Assembly: GCA_905160935.1 (NCBI GenBank)
Contig: CAJHZI010000463.1
Coordinates: 926,001-990,000, forward strand
Length of the DNA stretch: 64,000 nucleotides
Source: Enchytraeus crypticus
Taxonomy: Eukaryota; Annelida; Clitellata; Enchytraeida; Enchytraeidae
Direction of reading: 5' to 3'
The position numbers and the translations under genes are program-made. Shown piece by piece: positions 25,135 to 44,029 of this stretch. Each line of letters starts with the position of its first letter. The first letter of the stretch is position 1. The notes below the pieces were generated by a model. It made no database searches, was not told where the DNA came from, and saw nothing but the letters and a program-made list of their open reading frames with translations.

Positions 25135-25724
25135 GTAAGGAATTTGTCAACTTAACTAACACAAATACTGCATACATGTAATGTAGTAAGATAAGAGAAT
25201 GACATTATACATGTATAAGTACATTTACCAAGAAGAAAGGAACTAGCTAGGCCTGTATGGATATGTGAATTATATTTATAAATTTTAATTTAGGCCTAGT
25301 GTCACCTAATAAGTCCTAGCGTTCACCGTCAAATGCATAATCAATTTATAACAAGTATTTACTCGTACATCATTAATAAACTTCTTCCGTTTATGGGTTT
25401 TTTATATTTTATAAAATAAATTTTATAAAGTTAAAATTAAATTACCATAGGCCTATATACGTCAAAGCAAAAGAATAAATTCGAGCATCAAATGCACGCA
25501 CAAATTAATAAAATTATATATTTCTATAATGTATATTGTTCCTTGTTGCCGTTTCTGTAGCAACGCAAATTTTGACGGTGTAGGGGAGCTAACCTTACGA
25601 CCAACCATCATCCTTTATCCAGGCTTATCACTGGCTCTGGGGACCCAGTGGCGGAGTTGGAAGAGTAATAAAATTGAGGAGGGATTAAATATAAAAAATA
25701 TTCAACAATTATCCAACCAGTTTT

Positions 25725-25968
25725 AAACTCTTAAAGTATGAATGTGAAACATGGGAAAGTACAAGTAAAATAAAGCACAAATTAAACTGTTTTCAACAAA
25801 GATGCCTCAGAAGAATATTAAATATCCAACTTATTGGGACCACGTCAAAAATGAAACAGTAGGCCTACTCGAAGGGAATGGACTAAGAAAATTGGATAAA
25901 ATAGTTTCTGAGAGAAGGTGGAGGTTTTTAGGTCATTTACTGAGAACGTCGTACGATCAACATGAATT
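25725..25968 (+). mobile_element. LINE ORF2 C-terminal fragment
   Basis: The reading frame includes CLRRILN-like sequence, then WDHVKNETVG, IVSERRWRFLGHLLR, a signature of the region after the reverse transcriptase in many non-LTR elements. An upstream YECETW motif lies in a different frame. 5'-truncated and frameshifted. A tRNA-SINE begins only a few bases downstream. Confidence 0.65.
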
Positions 25969-25975
25969 CGAGAGC

Positions 25976-26175
25976 ATTAACACACATTATAGTGCAATGA
26001 TCAACTACGTTCATATCTATCACTTTTAATACCACAAATTAAATCCGTTAGGCAATTTTGTCCATTTTTCGTGTAGACAGCCCAGTGAATGTCCGAGATT
26101 TTACACTCAGATCAGCGCGGCTGAGATTCGAACCCACGAAGGTTCAATTCACCTCGGGGTCTGTCATTCAAAACC
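25976..26175 (-). mobile_element. tRNA-SINE family 1
   Basis: Body plus B-box region (GATTCGAACCCACGAAGG on the plus strand); the A-box end is missing. Confidence 0.77.
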
Positions 26176-27110
26176 AAAGATCTTTGAAATAAGTTTAAAA
26201 CTATGACAAAATGTTTGCTTAAACTCATATAGAACTGTGTGTTTTGTATTCATTTTACGTTGCTTCCAATATTTATCGCTAACCACGGCAGATTTCATTT
26301 CTATACGATATTTGTTAAAAGATTCCTTCCAATCAACGAAATATCAAATTATAAATTTTATTTTATTTTTGCTGCTTCAAACAGGCAGAGAAGTTGCTAA
26401 TGCTTACTCCATGCTCTTGTTTGTTTTGGATTGATGAAGTCTTTCCGGTTTTGGTTTTGTTGAGGTTGGTGTTGATCTGAAATGATAAATATTTATCTTT
26501 CAAAATCTTATAAAAATACTGCAATTAGTTCGCAGTAATCTACAAAAACGCAATAGGTATATTATTAAGAACTCTTTCTTAGTCGATTTCGAGACAACGT
26601 GATTAAATTTTGTATAGAATTGCCATATTTCTTAATATAGTGTAAATCATGATACTAAAGTGACCATGCAGTTGGGGTAATGATCCTTCCTAATCATTCT
26701 GAGGGTTTGATCTCAATTTAGAGAGAAATTAGTTGATATAAGGATAGTATTATAATGATATAAGTATTTAGTATTATTTTTGTTATTTTAATAAGTCTAT
26801 TTTTCAATAGTTTATACTATACCTCGGTTCTATTTTCCAACTGCTGATTGGTCTGGATTGTTCACAGTGGACAGCGGTCGGTTGACTTACAAATTATCTT
26901 TGTGGCCTTAAATTTGTGCTCATGATGTTTGGCAAATAAGAGAGTAAATTTATCTTTTAATTGTACTCTTCGATTTCCTGTAATTTCTATGATTTTGTTC
27001 TACGGAAGAAGAAAAAGAGCATTGATTTTTCTCCGTGATCCTAGTGTGCAGTCGGCAATTGTAAAATTGGTGTATTATCTTTTACTATATAAATTGCTTA
27101 GACCGCAGCA

Positions 27111-34849
<7,739 letters not shown>

Positions 34850-34986
34850 GAGGTCGCGACAGCAACGTAGAGATCAGAACAGAGTTAGAACATTGCAAAG
34901 CAGTCGTGCTGCATGTGATGCTTTCTGTGCTAGACTTTAGGCGCTGCTCCATACAGACTGTTACTGTGTTGAATTTGAGAGAGTGG

Positions 34987-34992
34987 AATAAA
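34987..34992 (+). terminator. RPL8 polyadenylation signal
   Basis: AATAAA 138 bp after the RPL8 stop, followed by a T/GT-rich stretch (TTTTATTTGTGTTC) that suits the downstream element. Confidence 0.7.
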
Positions 34993-37367
34993 TATTCACG
35001 ATTCCGTAGTACTGTTTTATTTGTGTTCATTTGTTTTCAAAAATGTGCAAGCTCTCCCAGCCAGGTTGGTGAAATTGTTAGCATGCTGTTCTCAGAAGAA
35101 AATTTTCCAAGACAATTAAATGCCCAAGAGATATCTCGATATTGAAAATTGATCTGCTTTCTTAGTTTTCTTTTTTTTAAATTGCCTCGTTTACTATTTA
35201 ATCAAATTTTGGCCCAGCAAAATTTCTTCCGTTTTAATTCTGATTTCTCTAGAGTCTTCATTTGCTTGTGATGATTACATTGTAATCTCTCCTAGGGTGT
35301 CTCCATCCTTTCGGAGTGAAGGTTTTTAAACTTGTCACGCCAATAGTGGTATTTACAAAAAATTCACAAATCACATTCACAATCACAATTCACAATCACA
35401 ATTTACTTACGTCTTTTGTGGATTATATACGCCTTTGTTACAATTGGTATTTACGTAACAATGTAATGTGGTTAACAATTTCAATAAGGTCATCTGTCAA
35501 TATAGGCCTATATTATTTAACCGATGAAGGCAATGTCCTTCCGATTGATCAACTAATTGGCTTACTTTGTAAACAATATGACTACTGCGCTTATTTTTAA
35601 AAGTTGTTTAACAAAATTTCAATGCAAGCTTACGTAAAGAGAGGACCAACCGCGCCTCACTTAAAACTAAATGATTTTACGTTATAGCAACTCGCGGCTA
35701 AGCTGTGGTTTAAATTGCTGTTGGCAGTTGAACAGCAGTTTATTGAATACTACCGTAACAAGAGCGTCTGAAATTAACAGACTTAGCTTTTGTATTATTG
35801 CTACAGCGTTTAATGAACACATAGATCGTACAAATGTTTTTTAGGGTTAATCAAAAGTGTTTCTTGACAATATTAAAGGAAAATGGTTACCCAAATCTAC
35901 AGTTATGCTGAACGTTATTTTTAATACAAAAGTCTATGCAGGAAATGAACTCGCGATTAATAACACTCCTGCCTTTCCAAGCAATAAGTTGGGTTAAATT
36001 GTTCCAATTTCCTCATCATGAGGATTGCCTGTATTGGACACTGAGATCTTTATAGCTTGCACTAAGCTATAAGCTATACTGTTTAAATTTTTCATTGGTT
36101 GGTGTCATTTTTCTGGTTGATTACATATAGATATGGCTTCTTGTGCAAATCACTGAGGAGCGGGGGGGGGGTGGGTCGCTAACACACCTCACGTCTCGCG
36201 ATCGGTCATTTACCATTTCGCGGCGGTACGTGGCTCATTCTTGGGCCTTACACATCCATTTTACATTTACCACGAAGCAAAGTCTAGACTTCTCTGGCTG
36301 CGAATTGAATCCGATGTTAAACTCGCGTTTTGCTCTGGCAACAAAGTACTTGCATTACAAAGGTTCAGCATAATAACAACAATTAGAGTGCTACAGTCAA
36401 CAATGACAACATCGAGCAATATTGAGACAAAATCAAGTGGGCGAGCAAAGAGAAGGTCCAAAAACTGTGCAAATTCCAAAATCCAGAAAATCAGTCCAAA
36501 GCATGTGTCCACCAAAGATATGAATAAGTAATTCTTTATTCTACGGTGTCCACCCACTCCTCCCATAACAACTATATAATTATCTATGAATAATAACACA
36601 CATTATAGTGAAACGATCAACTAAGTTGATATCTATCACTTTTTTTAATACCACATGTTCCGTAAGGCAATTTTGTCCATTTTCCGTGTAGCCAGTCCAG
36701 TGAATGTCCGAGATTTTACTCTCAGATCAGCGCGGCTGGGATTCGAATCAACGAGGGTTCAATTCACATCGGGGCTGTCATTTAAAACTTCATGACGTTA
36801 TCTACACCTCTAACCATTGCGCTATTGAGACATTCAAATATAAATATATCAACTATATAATATGCACCTGTGTTGCAACTATATAACATGCACCTGTGCA
36901 TATATATACAGTATATTATACATGTATGCACAGGTGCATGCATGCTTCCAAGCCCGCTTAACTCACGATGCCCAACTTTTTCAACGTCCCACTCTCTTCA
37001 GAACTCAGTACTTTTTGCACTTAATACTTTTTGAACTTCCTCCAATTTTTCAACGACGCAACTTGGTTCGCTGCTGACATTTTATGGACACCTATATGAT
37101 CATGCCTAAGGGTTAAACTATGTGGCTACTGGCTAACCATGGAATAAAGAATTACTTATTTTCTATATTTGTGGCTAACAGAGGATGTTGATAATATCAA
37201 ACACTTAAAACAAGATATAACACACACTGCTGCGGCAAAGAATTTGAACAAGTTAGTTGTATGAAATGTAAACAAAAACAAACAATTTTGTAATAGATTT
37301 GATTAATTCAAACAATCAATTAGCGTTTGCACTTGTTTATTATTATATGATATTTTAAGTTTTGAGG
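34993..37367. other. Intergenic between RPL8 and INTS4
   Basis: One full-length tRNA-SINE and a G-run at about 36162-36172; no conserved frame seen. Confidence 0.6.
36594..36835 (-). mobile_element. tRNA-SINE family 1, near full length
   Basis: Runs from ACACACATTATAGTGAAACG to GCGCTATTGAGACATTC and includes both Pol III box regions. Intergenic between RPL8 and INTS4. Confidence 0.82.
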
Positions 37368-40300
37368 ATGGCTGCGGTACTAAAGAAACGTGTGGCTGCC
37401 GAATTTACCCACGTTCTACAGCAGCAGGTATTTTAAAAATTATCTCTTAAATTTTTGGCCTTTAGTTTTAAAATATAACTCTTCTATTTTGCTTTATTTG
37501 AAATTGGTATCTAGGGATTCTTGGTGCAACACTTTAACCAAAATGAAGAAGTGAGTGATGTATTGACTGATTGTTAGTGTGAGTGATGGGAAGGAAAGAT
37601 TTATTTTCTGTTTGCTCCGTTCTTGTTCCATAGCTTAATTTGAAATAACTTCAAAACTGAGATATATATACTTACACACTAAATTCCATATAAAAAAGGT
37701 CAATCTAATTCTCATCACAATCCCTATGCCAGAGTTCAATTAATTTAATGAAAATTGGCTCCATAATGTATATTGAAATTCAATTGTTAACTGCACGTGT
37801 AGTAAGAGATGACAAAGCAAAAAATGAAGGAAGGCAAAGGAAACCACCTCAGAAGCCATGTTTTTCCCAAGCTATAGGATACATACGGCATGACCATATG
37901 GGCTACACATGATAATCTCTTGTAGAATAATAAATTGTCTAATTGATAAATTAACTGTCTGTAAGTGTAGTGACTAATTCTATTAATTCAGGGAGAACAG
38001 CCGGTTGTGAAGAAGCTTCGACTCAAGCTCTCTGTACCGCAGGATCAAATCTCTGTGGGAATCGAAGAGTTGCAGCTATCGCTGAGTCAGTGTACAACAG
38101 CAAGAGAGTCCTTCAAGGTTATTGTGGCTACAAAAGCTTATTTTTCAGTTTTTTTGGAAATACTTGACGTTGAATGGAATTTTAGGGACTTTCAGGTGCT
38201 ATGGAAATGATATATTGAAATTTAGCTTCAATTTGTCAATTATGGGTAATGGGCTTAGTACTGAGTATTGTATCGCACATTTTTCATCAATTGTTTAGAA
38301 ATGTAAGTAAGAAGTATCATATGGTTATACCCATGATATACTTATTAAGCCTCCTTTGTATGCATTGCACTATTGTTACAGCTGGAACCATTATGAACAT
38401 CACAGAACAATATGTACAATGTATTTCATCATCATAATCATCTTCCAAAAAATCCTGGTTTAGAATATATTGTAGCAATTTCTGGAACCTAGGCACTCAT
38501 CAATTGAATGCCCATATTCTGATCTGGTTTGGATCTTTGTGCTTTGTCGCATTTTACGACACATGCAGTCCACGGTTGGTATATTCTTCAGCAACTCGGA
38601 CATAACACAGGTAAAGAGGCTTATTTATTGAAAATAAATTAAACAAGTTTACAAGTTGTACTGAAACCTATTATTAATAGCATGATTATGTAACTGAATG
38701 TAGATTTTGCTAGAGCTGGAAGAGAGCCTGCCTTTGGCACCGTGCCAGGTTCAGCAGACAGTAAACATACTTCTAGAGAGGCTTCATGTCGAGAAGGAAG
38801 CTGCCGTGAGAGCCAAGATGGCTGCCCTGTTGGGCGTACTGTCTCGAGCCCCGGCTTGTGATTCTCTATCACTGGCCCAAGACATACAGAACGTTCTCAG
38901 CAGTGAAAGTAGGTCAACTGTTCTTCTTCATGTGTTAGTATAATACCAATTTTCCTTTAACTGAAATATTTATGTGCAAATAGGTATAAAGGCGGGTCAC
39001 ATCATTTTCTTTTATGAAGATGATTGTACTCTGTGCTTGATTATATAATCATCAAAGTAAATGCGAAATTGCGCATTATAGTGAAATGATCGACTATATT
39101 AATATCTATCACTTTTTAACACCATATGTTTAAACCGTTAGGCAATTTAGACCATTTTCCGTGTAACCAGTCCAGTGAATGTCCGAGATTTTAATTTCAG
39201 TCAGATCGAATTAAAAAATTAACAAGTTCACAATTTTTAATTTTTAATAATTTTTATTTGCTATACGCTATAAACTGCCTTGCATTGTAAATGCTCGGTG
39301 TTAAAAGTGAGAGTAGATCAGTCACTCTGCTCTTTCGTTGTCTCTCAGTTCTCGCTGACTGTAGACCACTTACTTTTTGGTCAAAGTAAGTGCTTGTATT
39401 AAATGCCGATTAATATAGGTTGTGTCATTTAAAATTGTATTAATTTTATTAAGTGTAATTTTATATAAGTTTTATGTTTATTAATTTTATGTAAGTGCTA
39501 GCATTCTATGCTGACTAACATAGGTCGTGTCATTTAAAATTGTATTAATTTTAAACGTAGAATCAGGAGTTACCAGCCACCTTGGCAGTTGCACTGACGG
39601 CTAGGCTATTCTTCTGTTTGTTGTCATATTTTGACGTAGAATCTGGAGTGGTTCTCTCAGCTCTGATTCAGAGTCTGACCTCAGTGGGACAGATGCACAG
39701 ACACAAAGATGATCTGCAGAAATCCCTCGTCTCTGTTGCTTCTATGGTTTGTATTAATTGACAATATTCAATTGTATGGCTACCAACGGTTTTACTGTAA
39801 TTGGTAATGTAATAGAATATTTTGTATTTCAGACTCAAGTAGACTCTGCTATAGCTACTAATTATGGTATTACAGAACAGAGCTATGGCTCTTTTATGGT
39901 AGCCTCTTTTGTATTGTTATTTGTTTATCTAACTACATGCACATTCCTATTGTTTGTATAATCTGTGCTGTGATAAACGATACTAAATGGAAAAAAAGTT
40001 AATTCTTTTATTAGATTGCGATACTAAATACTTTCTTGCAATGAAGGAAATAACTTTTTCATGTAAGATTTTTAGAATGTGTTAGGAAATGGACAAATTT
40101 GCTAAGAAAATGTATCTGCAAAACTATGGATTAGTATATATTTAAAGATATGTGAGTTTTATTGGATTTTTCATTTTCTTGCTACATCATGTTAGCTTAA
40201 AAGTATACATAATTTATAGTGATGAAATGTTTGCCTTCATTTATTGATCTTTATTTTATATATTTAAAAAAAATTCTTTTTTATTACGCATGTGACAAAC

Positions 40301-43252
40301 AATCGTGTTACTGTTTTCTTGCTTAATATGATAGTATTTTTGTAGTTTTAAAATTATATTTCTTTCCTGCATTACTATTGATTGTTGCTTGAAAACGGTA
40401 CATTGCAGTGTAGTACATTGCTATCCAAGCAGAATAAAAATAACCTTCCAACGCACTGTAATATTATAGTGCATGATGTTATCATTTAAATTTCTTAAAA
40501 TTTAATTGAACATTCCGGCTATATAATACATAGTTCAGCTCAACTAATCCGTACAAGTTCTGTTCATCTCTCACTCTCTCCATATATAAGAACACAACAT
40601 AATTTATACATATATGCACAATAAGAAGCAATTTTATCATTTTTGCGTTGGATACATTACGCTCCTGAAGCTTAAATATAATAAATAAAAATAATAAAAT
40701 ATAATAGATAAAATCTGCTAAATATAATAAATAAAATTATATTTATTCTATAGACTAATATTGAGTACATAAGGTGATATTAATATTGCAGCATAGTTTA
40801 TGCTATTTTAATGGGTTTTAAATTATTTGCAGTATTTGAATTCATCCAATCACTTGGTTCGCTGTAAATGCTTGAACCTGATTGGTGAACTCCACTCACC
40901 TGACACAGATTTCTGCTCTGCGATTGGTGAAGGAAAATCAAGAAGTAGGTCAGCTGCAGATATACTCTGTTCATTTAGTGAAGATAGTGATGGGAGGGTT
41001 AGAACTCAGGCCTTTCAGTCATTGGTTAGTCTCTCTGCCTGTCTGTCTTTACTCTCTCCGTCTGTCTATCTATATGTTGGTCTGTCTAATCCTCTGTCTA
41101 TCTCTTTGTGTAACCCTTCATTTGTTCCTCCCTTCCCTCTATCGCACTGACTTTCTGTTGTTGCAGTATATGCTTTTACTTGTGGATTCCTAGTGTTACC
41201 ATTTTCCTTCTTTTATTTTATATGTCTTCCATATAGAGATTTCTGTCTTAATGACAGGTTTAATGTACACATTCGGACTGTTTGCCTTTCGTGTGCATTT
41301 TGTTATGTAACTGTATTGGTTGAGTATAGGATGTTTAGATCGATCAGGTACTGTGATAGCTTAATACAGCGGCATGCATTGTAACTGGAATCATATTGAA
41401 TATCTAAGTAATTGAGTGTGCAAGAGTGTTTAGTAGCGCTGAATTTAAAAACGATCAATTCTCAAGTGAATTGAACTCTTAAGGTAGAGTACAGTAAACA
41501 CACATTATAGTGAAATGATCAAATATGTTGATATCTATAACTTTTAAAATCACAAGTTTAAACAGTTAGGCACTGTTGTCCATTTTCCGTGCAGCCAGTC
41601 CAGTGAATGTCCGAGATTTCGCACTCAGATCAGCGCAGCTGAGATTCGAACCCGCGAGGGTTCAATTCAGCTCAGGATCTGTCATTTTAATCTTCATGAC
41701 GTTACCACTACGCTATTGAGACATTCACTACTTCTTATGTGTACTTAGGCAAGCTGATCCGAAGACAGAGAGAAAATCTTGGATATTGGATAGATAGGAT
41801 CTGTGATACATAGGACTAGTAAGTGGATAGCGAATGAGCATAACGACTAAAGCTTCCTAATGGCTTAAACTTGTGGTTTTGAAGTGATAGATATAATAGT
41901 GGATGACAATTTTGTTATAACGTATGCTAATATTGTGTGATGCAGCTGCTGTGGCATCAGAGAGGCGTTAGATTGGAGGAATCTGTGTATCGGGCCGCTT
42001 GCTCTGCTCTCTCAGATGATCAAGAGGGTGTGAGACTGGCTGCTGTTAAACTTATATGGGTTCTAGCGCAGCTGTATCCTCATAGGTGTGACAACTAACT
42101 TACTAATCAGTCAGTCAGTCAACTAATCATCAGTCAGGTAGTCAGTCAACTAATCAGTCAGTCAGTTTATTAGTCAAACAGTCAGTCAACTAATCAATAT
42201 GTCAGTCAATTAATCTATCAGTCAGTCAGTCTCTCAGTCATTTGGTTCTAGCATAGCTGTATCCTCATAGGTATCCCAATTAATCAACTAAACTATATAT
42301 AGCTATCAATCAATCAGTCAGTCAATCATTCGATCATTTAATCTAGTAAGGTATAAATTAATCAGTAAAAGAGTCTGTAGGCTGATCTGAAGAATGTAAG
42401 ATTTAAATTCATTTGATAGAGACAATAATTATAATTATACAATCATTCATTTATTTCAATGATGTCTGACACAATGCAGAAATCTTACACATTTATTAAA
42501 GCACATACGGGTACATATAGGTAAACACAGTTACACAGTTGGCTATCCATCATACGAGGCTACCATTGACTGCAAATCATGATTTATCTTTTGACCGGGT
42601 CAGTTTGATAGATAAGGAAATTGATTTATAAATTCATTTTCTGAATTGATTGATTATCTGACTATCTTATGTATATAATACTGTTTGTGATTATATTACC
42701 AGCCGCGCTGATCTGAGAGTAAAATCTCGGACATTCACTGGACTGGTTACACGGAAAATGGAATAAATTGCCTAACGGTTTAAACATGTGGTGTTAAAAA
42801 GTGATAGATATCGACACAGTTGATCATTTCACTATAATGCGTGTTTACTTTTTTTTTACTTTTACCAAGTGATTGCTTCTTTAATTGATTTTTATGGTTT
42901 TTATCGTTTTTGCTCCAAGCAGTTGAAGACAGGAAAGTAGAGAGTGTCCAACTTAATTTTTTTATTTTTTCTGAGTAAAAGATATATTTACTGATTGATT
43001 GACTGGTGAATTAAATGATTGTCTGATTGATTGACTGGTGAATTAAACGATTGACTGATTGATTGACTGGTGAATTAAACGATTGACTGATTGATTGATT
43101 TCAGTGTTGTTACACTAGAGTGTGCTGAAGAACAGAAAGAAGAAGGAGAACAAGGTAGTGAGATAAGGCTGATAGACGATGGCTTTGCTAAGATCTGTAA
43201 CGCTGTCAACGACATATCAGTCAGAGTTAGAGCTGAAGCTGCTAGGCTTCTG
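37368..43252 (+). CDS. INTS4: Integrator complex subunit 4, N-terminal part only (7 coding exons)
   Basis: HEAT-repeat scaffold of the Integrator cleavage module that processes snRNA 3' ends and attenuates Pol II transcription. Exons: 37368-37427, 37992-38117, 38704-38908, 39640-39746, 40833-41024, 41946-42085, 43105-43252; 978 nt, 326 codons, phases agree. It starts MAAVLKKRVAAEFTHVLQ (human MAAAHLKKRVYEEFTKVVQ). HEAT-type helices follow (VRAKMAALLGVLSRAP, HLVRCKCLNLIGEL, VYRAACSALSDDQEGVRLAA, VKLIWVLAQLYP), then EIRLIDDGFAKICNAVND and VRVRAEAARLL, which match roughly human residues 270-320. Human INTS4 is about 963 residues, so about two thirds is missing. After exon 7 there is a functional-looking donor (GTTAGT), then a CT-rich array to about 43646, and the plastin start at 44030. 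No downstream INTS4 exon was recognised. It could be a truncated duplicate or a broken assembly; every visible exon is intact. Confidence 0.87.
38427..38610 (-). mobile_element. GAT-tailed LINE 3' fragment in INTS4 intron 2
   Basis: CATCATCATAATCATCTTCC, GCAATTTCTGGAACCTAGGC, CATGCAGTCCACGGTTGGT and CAACTCGGACATAACACAG match the family in order; diverged. Confidence 0.6.
39069..39210 (-). mobile_element. tRNA-SINE family 1, head-truncated
   Basis: 3' body only, ending at GATTTTAATTTCAGTCAGAT. In INTS4 intron 3. Confidence 0.75.
41494..41727 (-). mobile_element. tRNA-SINE family 1, near full length
   Basis: Complete from ACACACATTATAGTGAAATG to CGCTATTGAGACATTC, in INTS4 intron 5. Confidence 0.8.
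41752..41940 (+). mobile_element. Diverged tRNA-SINE family 1 body
   Basis: Recognised from GCTGATCCGAAG..AAAATCTTGGATA, CTTAAACTTGTGGTTTTGAA and GTGATAGATATAATAG. Old copy, 25 bp from the younger copy at 41494-41727 and in the opposite orientation. Confidence 0.5.
42701..42857 (+). mobile_element. tRNA-SINE family 1, 5'-truncated
   Basis: AGCCGCGCTGATCTGAGAGT to CACTATAATGCGTGTTTACT, followed by a T-rich tail. INTS4 intron 6. Confidence 0.8.
42995..43104. repeat. 34-bp tandem repeat at the INTS4 exon 7 acceptor
   Basis: Units of GATTGACTGGTGAATTAAACGATT type run to the acceptor (GATTGATTTCAG). Confidence 0.8.
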
Positions 43253-43261
43253 GTTAGTTTA

Positions 43262-43571
43262 GTAGTCTCTCTCTCTCTGTCTCTCTGTCTCTATCTTTCT
43301 CCTATCTCTCTCTCTTTCTCTCTCTCTCCTCTCTCTCCTATCTCTCTCTCTTTCTCTCTTTCTCTCTTTCTTTCTATCTCTTTCTCTCTTCCTCTCTTTC
43401 TTTCCTCTTTCTCTCCTCTCTCCTCTTTCTCTCTCTCCTCTTTCTTTCTCTCTCCTCTCTCTCTCTCTCTCCTCTTTCTCTCTCTCCTCTCTATCTCTCT
43501 TTCTCTCTCTCTCTCTTTCTTTCCTCTTTCTCTCCTCTCCCTCCTCTTTCTCTCCTATCTCTCTCTTTCTT

Positions 43572-43646
<75 letters not shown>
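43262..43646. repeat. CT-rich array after INTS4 exon 7
   Basis: Almost pure pyrimidine (CTCTCT with TTTC interruptions, then about 80 bp of pure CT). It starts about 10 bp after the exon 7 donor. Confidence 0.93.
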
Positions 43647-43647
<1 letters not shown>

Positions 43648-44029
43648 GAACTTTTCGTAGCTTTTAGATTCGCGGAAACTTGAAAATACCCTGCATGGAT
43701 CCTGACTATATTTTAGATGCGATAGCGCTAACCTTAGGTGTCATATTGCAGGCACGACGCTTTTGGAAATATACTTTAATGCTCTTATTAATTAGGATTA
43801 TTATGGCCGTATCAGTCACTCAGTTACTGAATTAAATTTAAGTGAAACACCAACTATATATAGGGTGTGTAGTGCACATACATGTAGGTGGTAGTTCAAT
43901 TGTATGCCTATACATATAGGCCTAAAAAATCAGTGAGAGTTAAAGGAAGCCAAGTAAGCTTATTACGGTGCATAGCTCATTTCACAGGTAAACAACAATG
44001 GTAAACAATCAATCAGCAGGTGAGAGAAC
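43647..44029. other. Short gap between the CT array and plastin
   Basis: No INTS4-like or other exon is visible. It presumably carries the plastin promoter and 5'UTR. Confidence 0.6.

Larger units (their letters stand above)
22561..27110. other. Repeat-rich intergenic region before RPL8
   Basis: LINE ends, SINEs and the duplicated 187-bp segment; no exon recognised. An ATTGG (inverted CCAAT) at about 26849 could belong to the RPL8 promoter. The RPL8 5'UTR exon was not located. Confidence 0.5.

Noticed and set aside
26655-26725. Another tRNA-like stretch (GCAGTTGGGGTAATGATCC and GGGTTTGATCTC)
   Set aside because: Only box-like words, with no consistent acceptor stem.
27084-27110. TATA box (ACTATATAAATTG) for RPL8
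   Set aside because: Only about 20 bp before the ATG and directly followed by an acceptor-like TTAG, so more likely the end of a 5'UTR intron.
43091-43648. 185-codon frame continuing INTS4 exon 7 into an LSLSL-rich tail
   Set aside because: It is exon 7 read through its donor (GTTAGT) into the CT array. The splice site and homology end at 43252.
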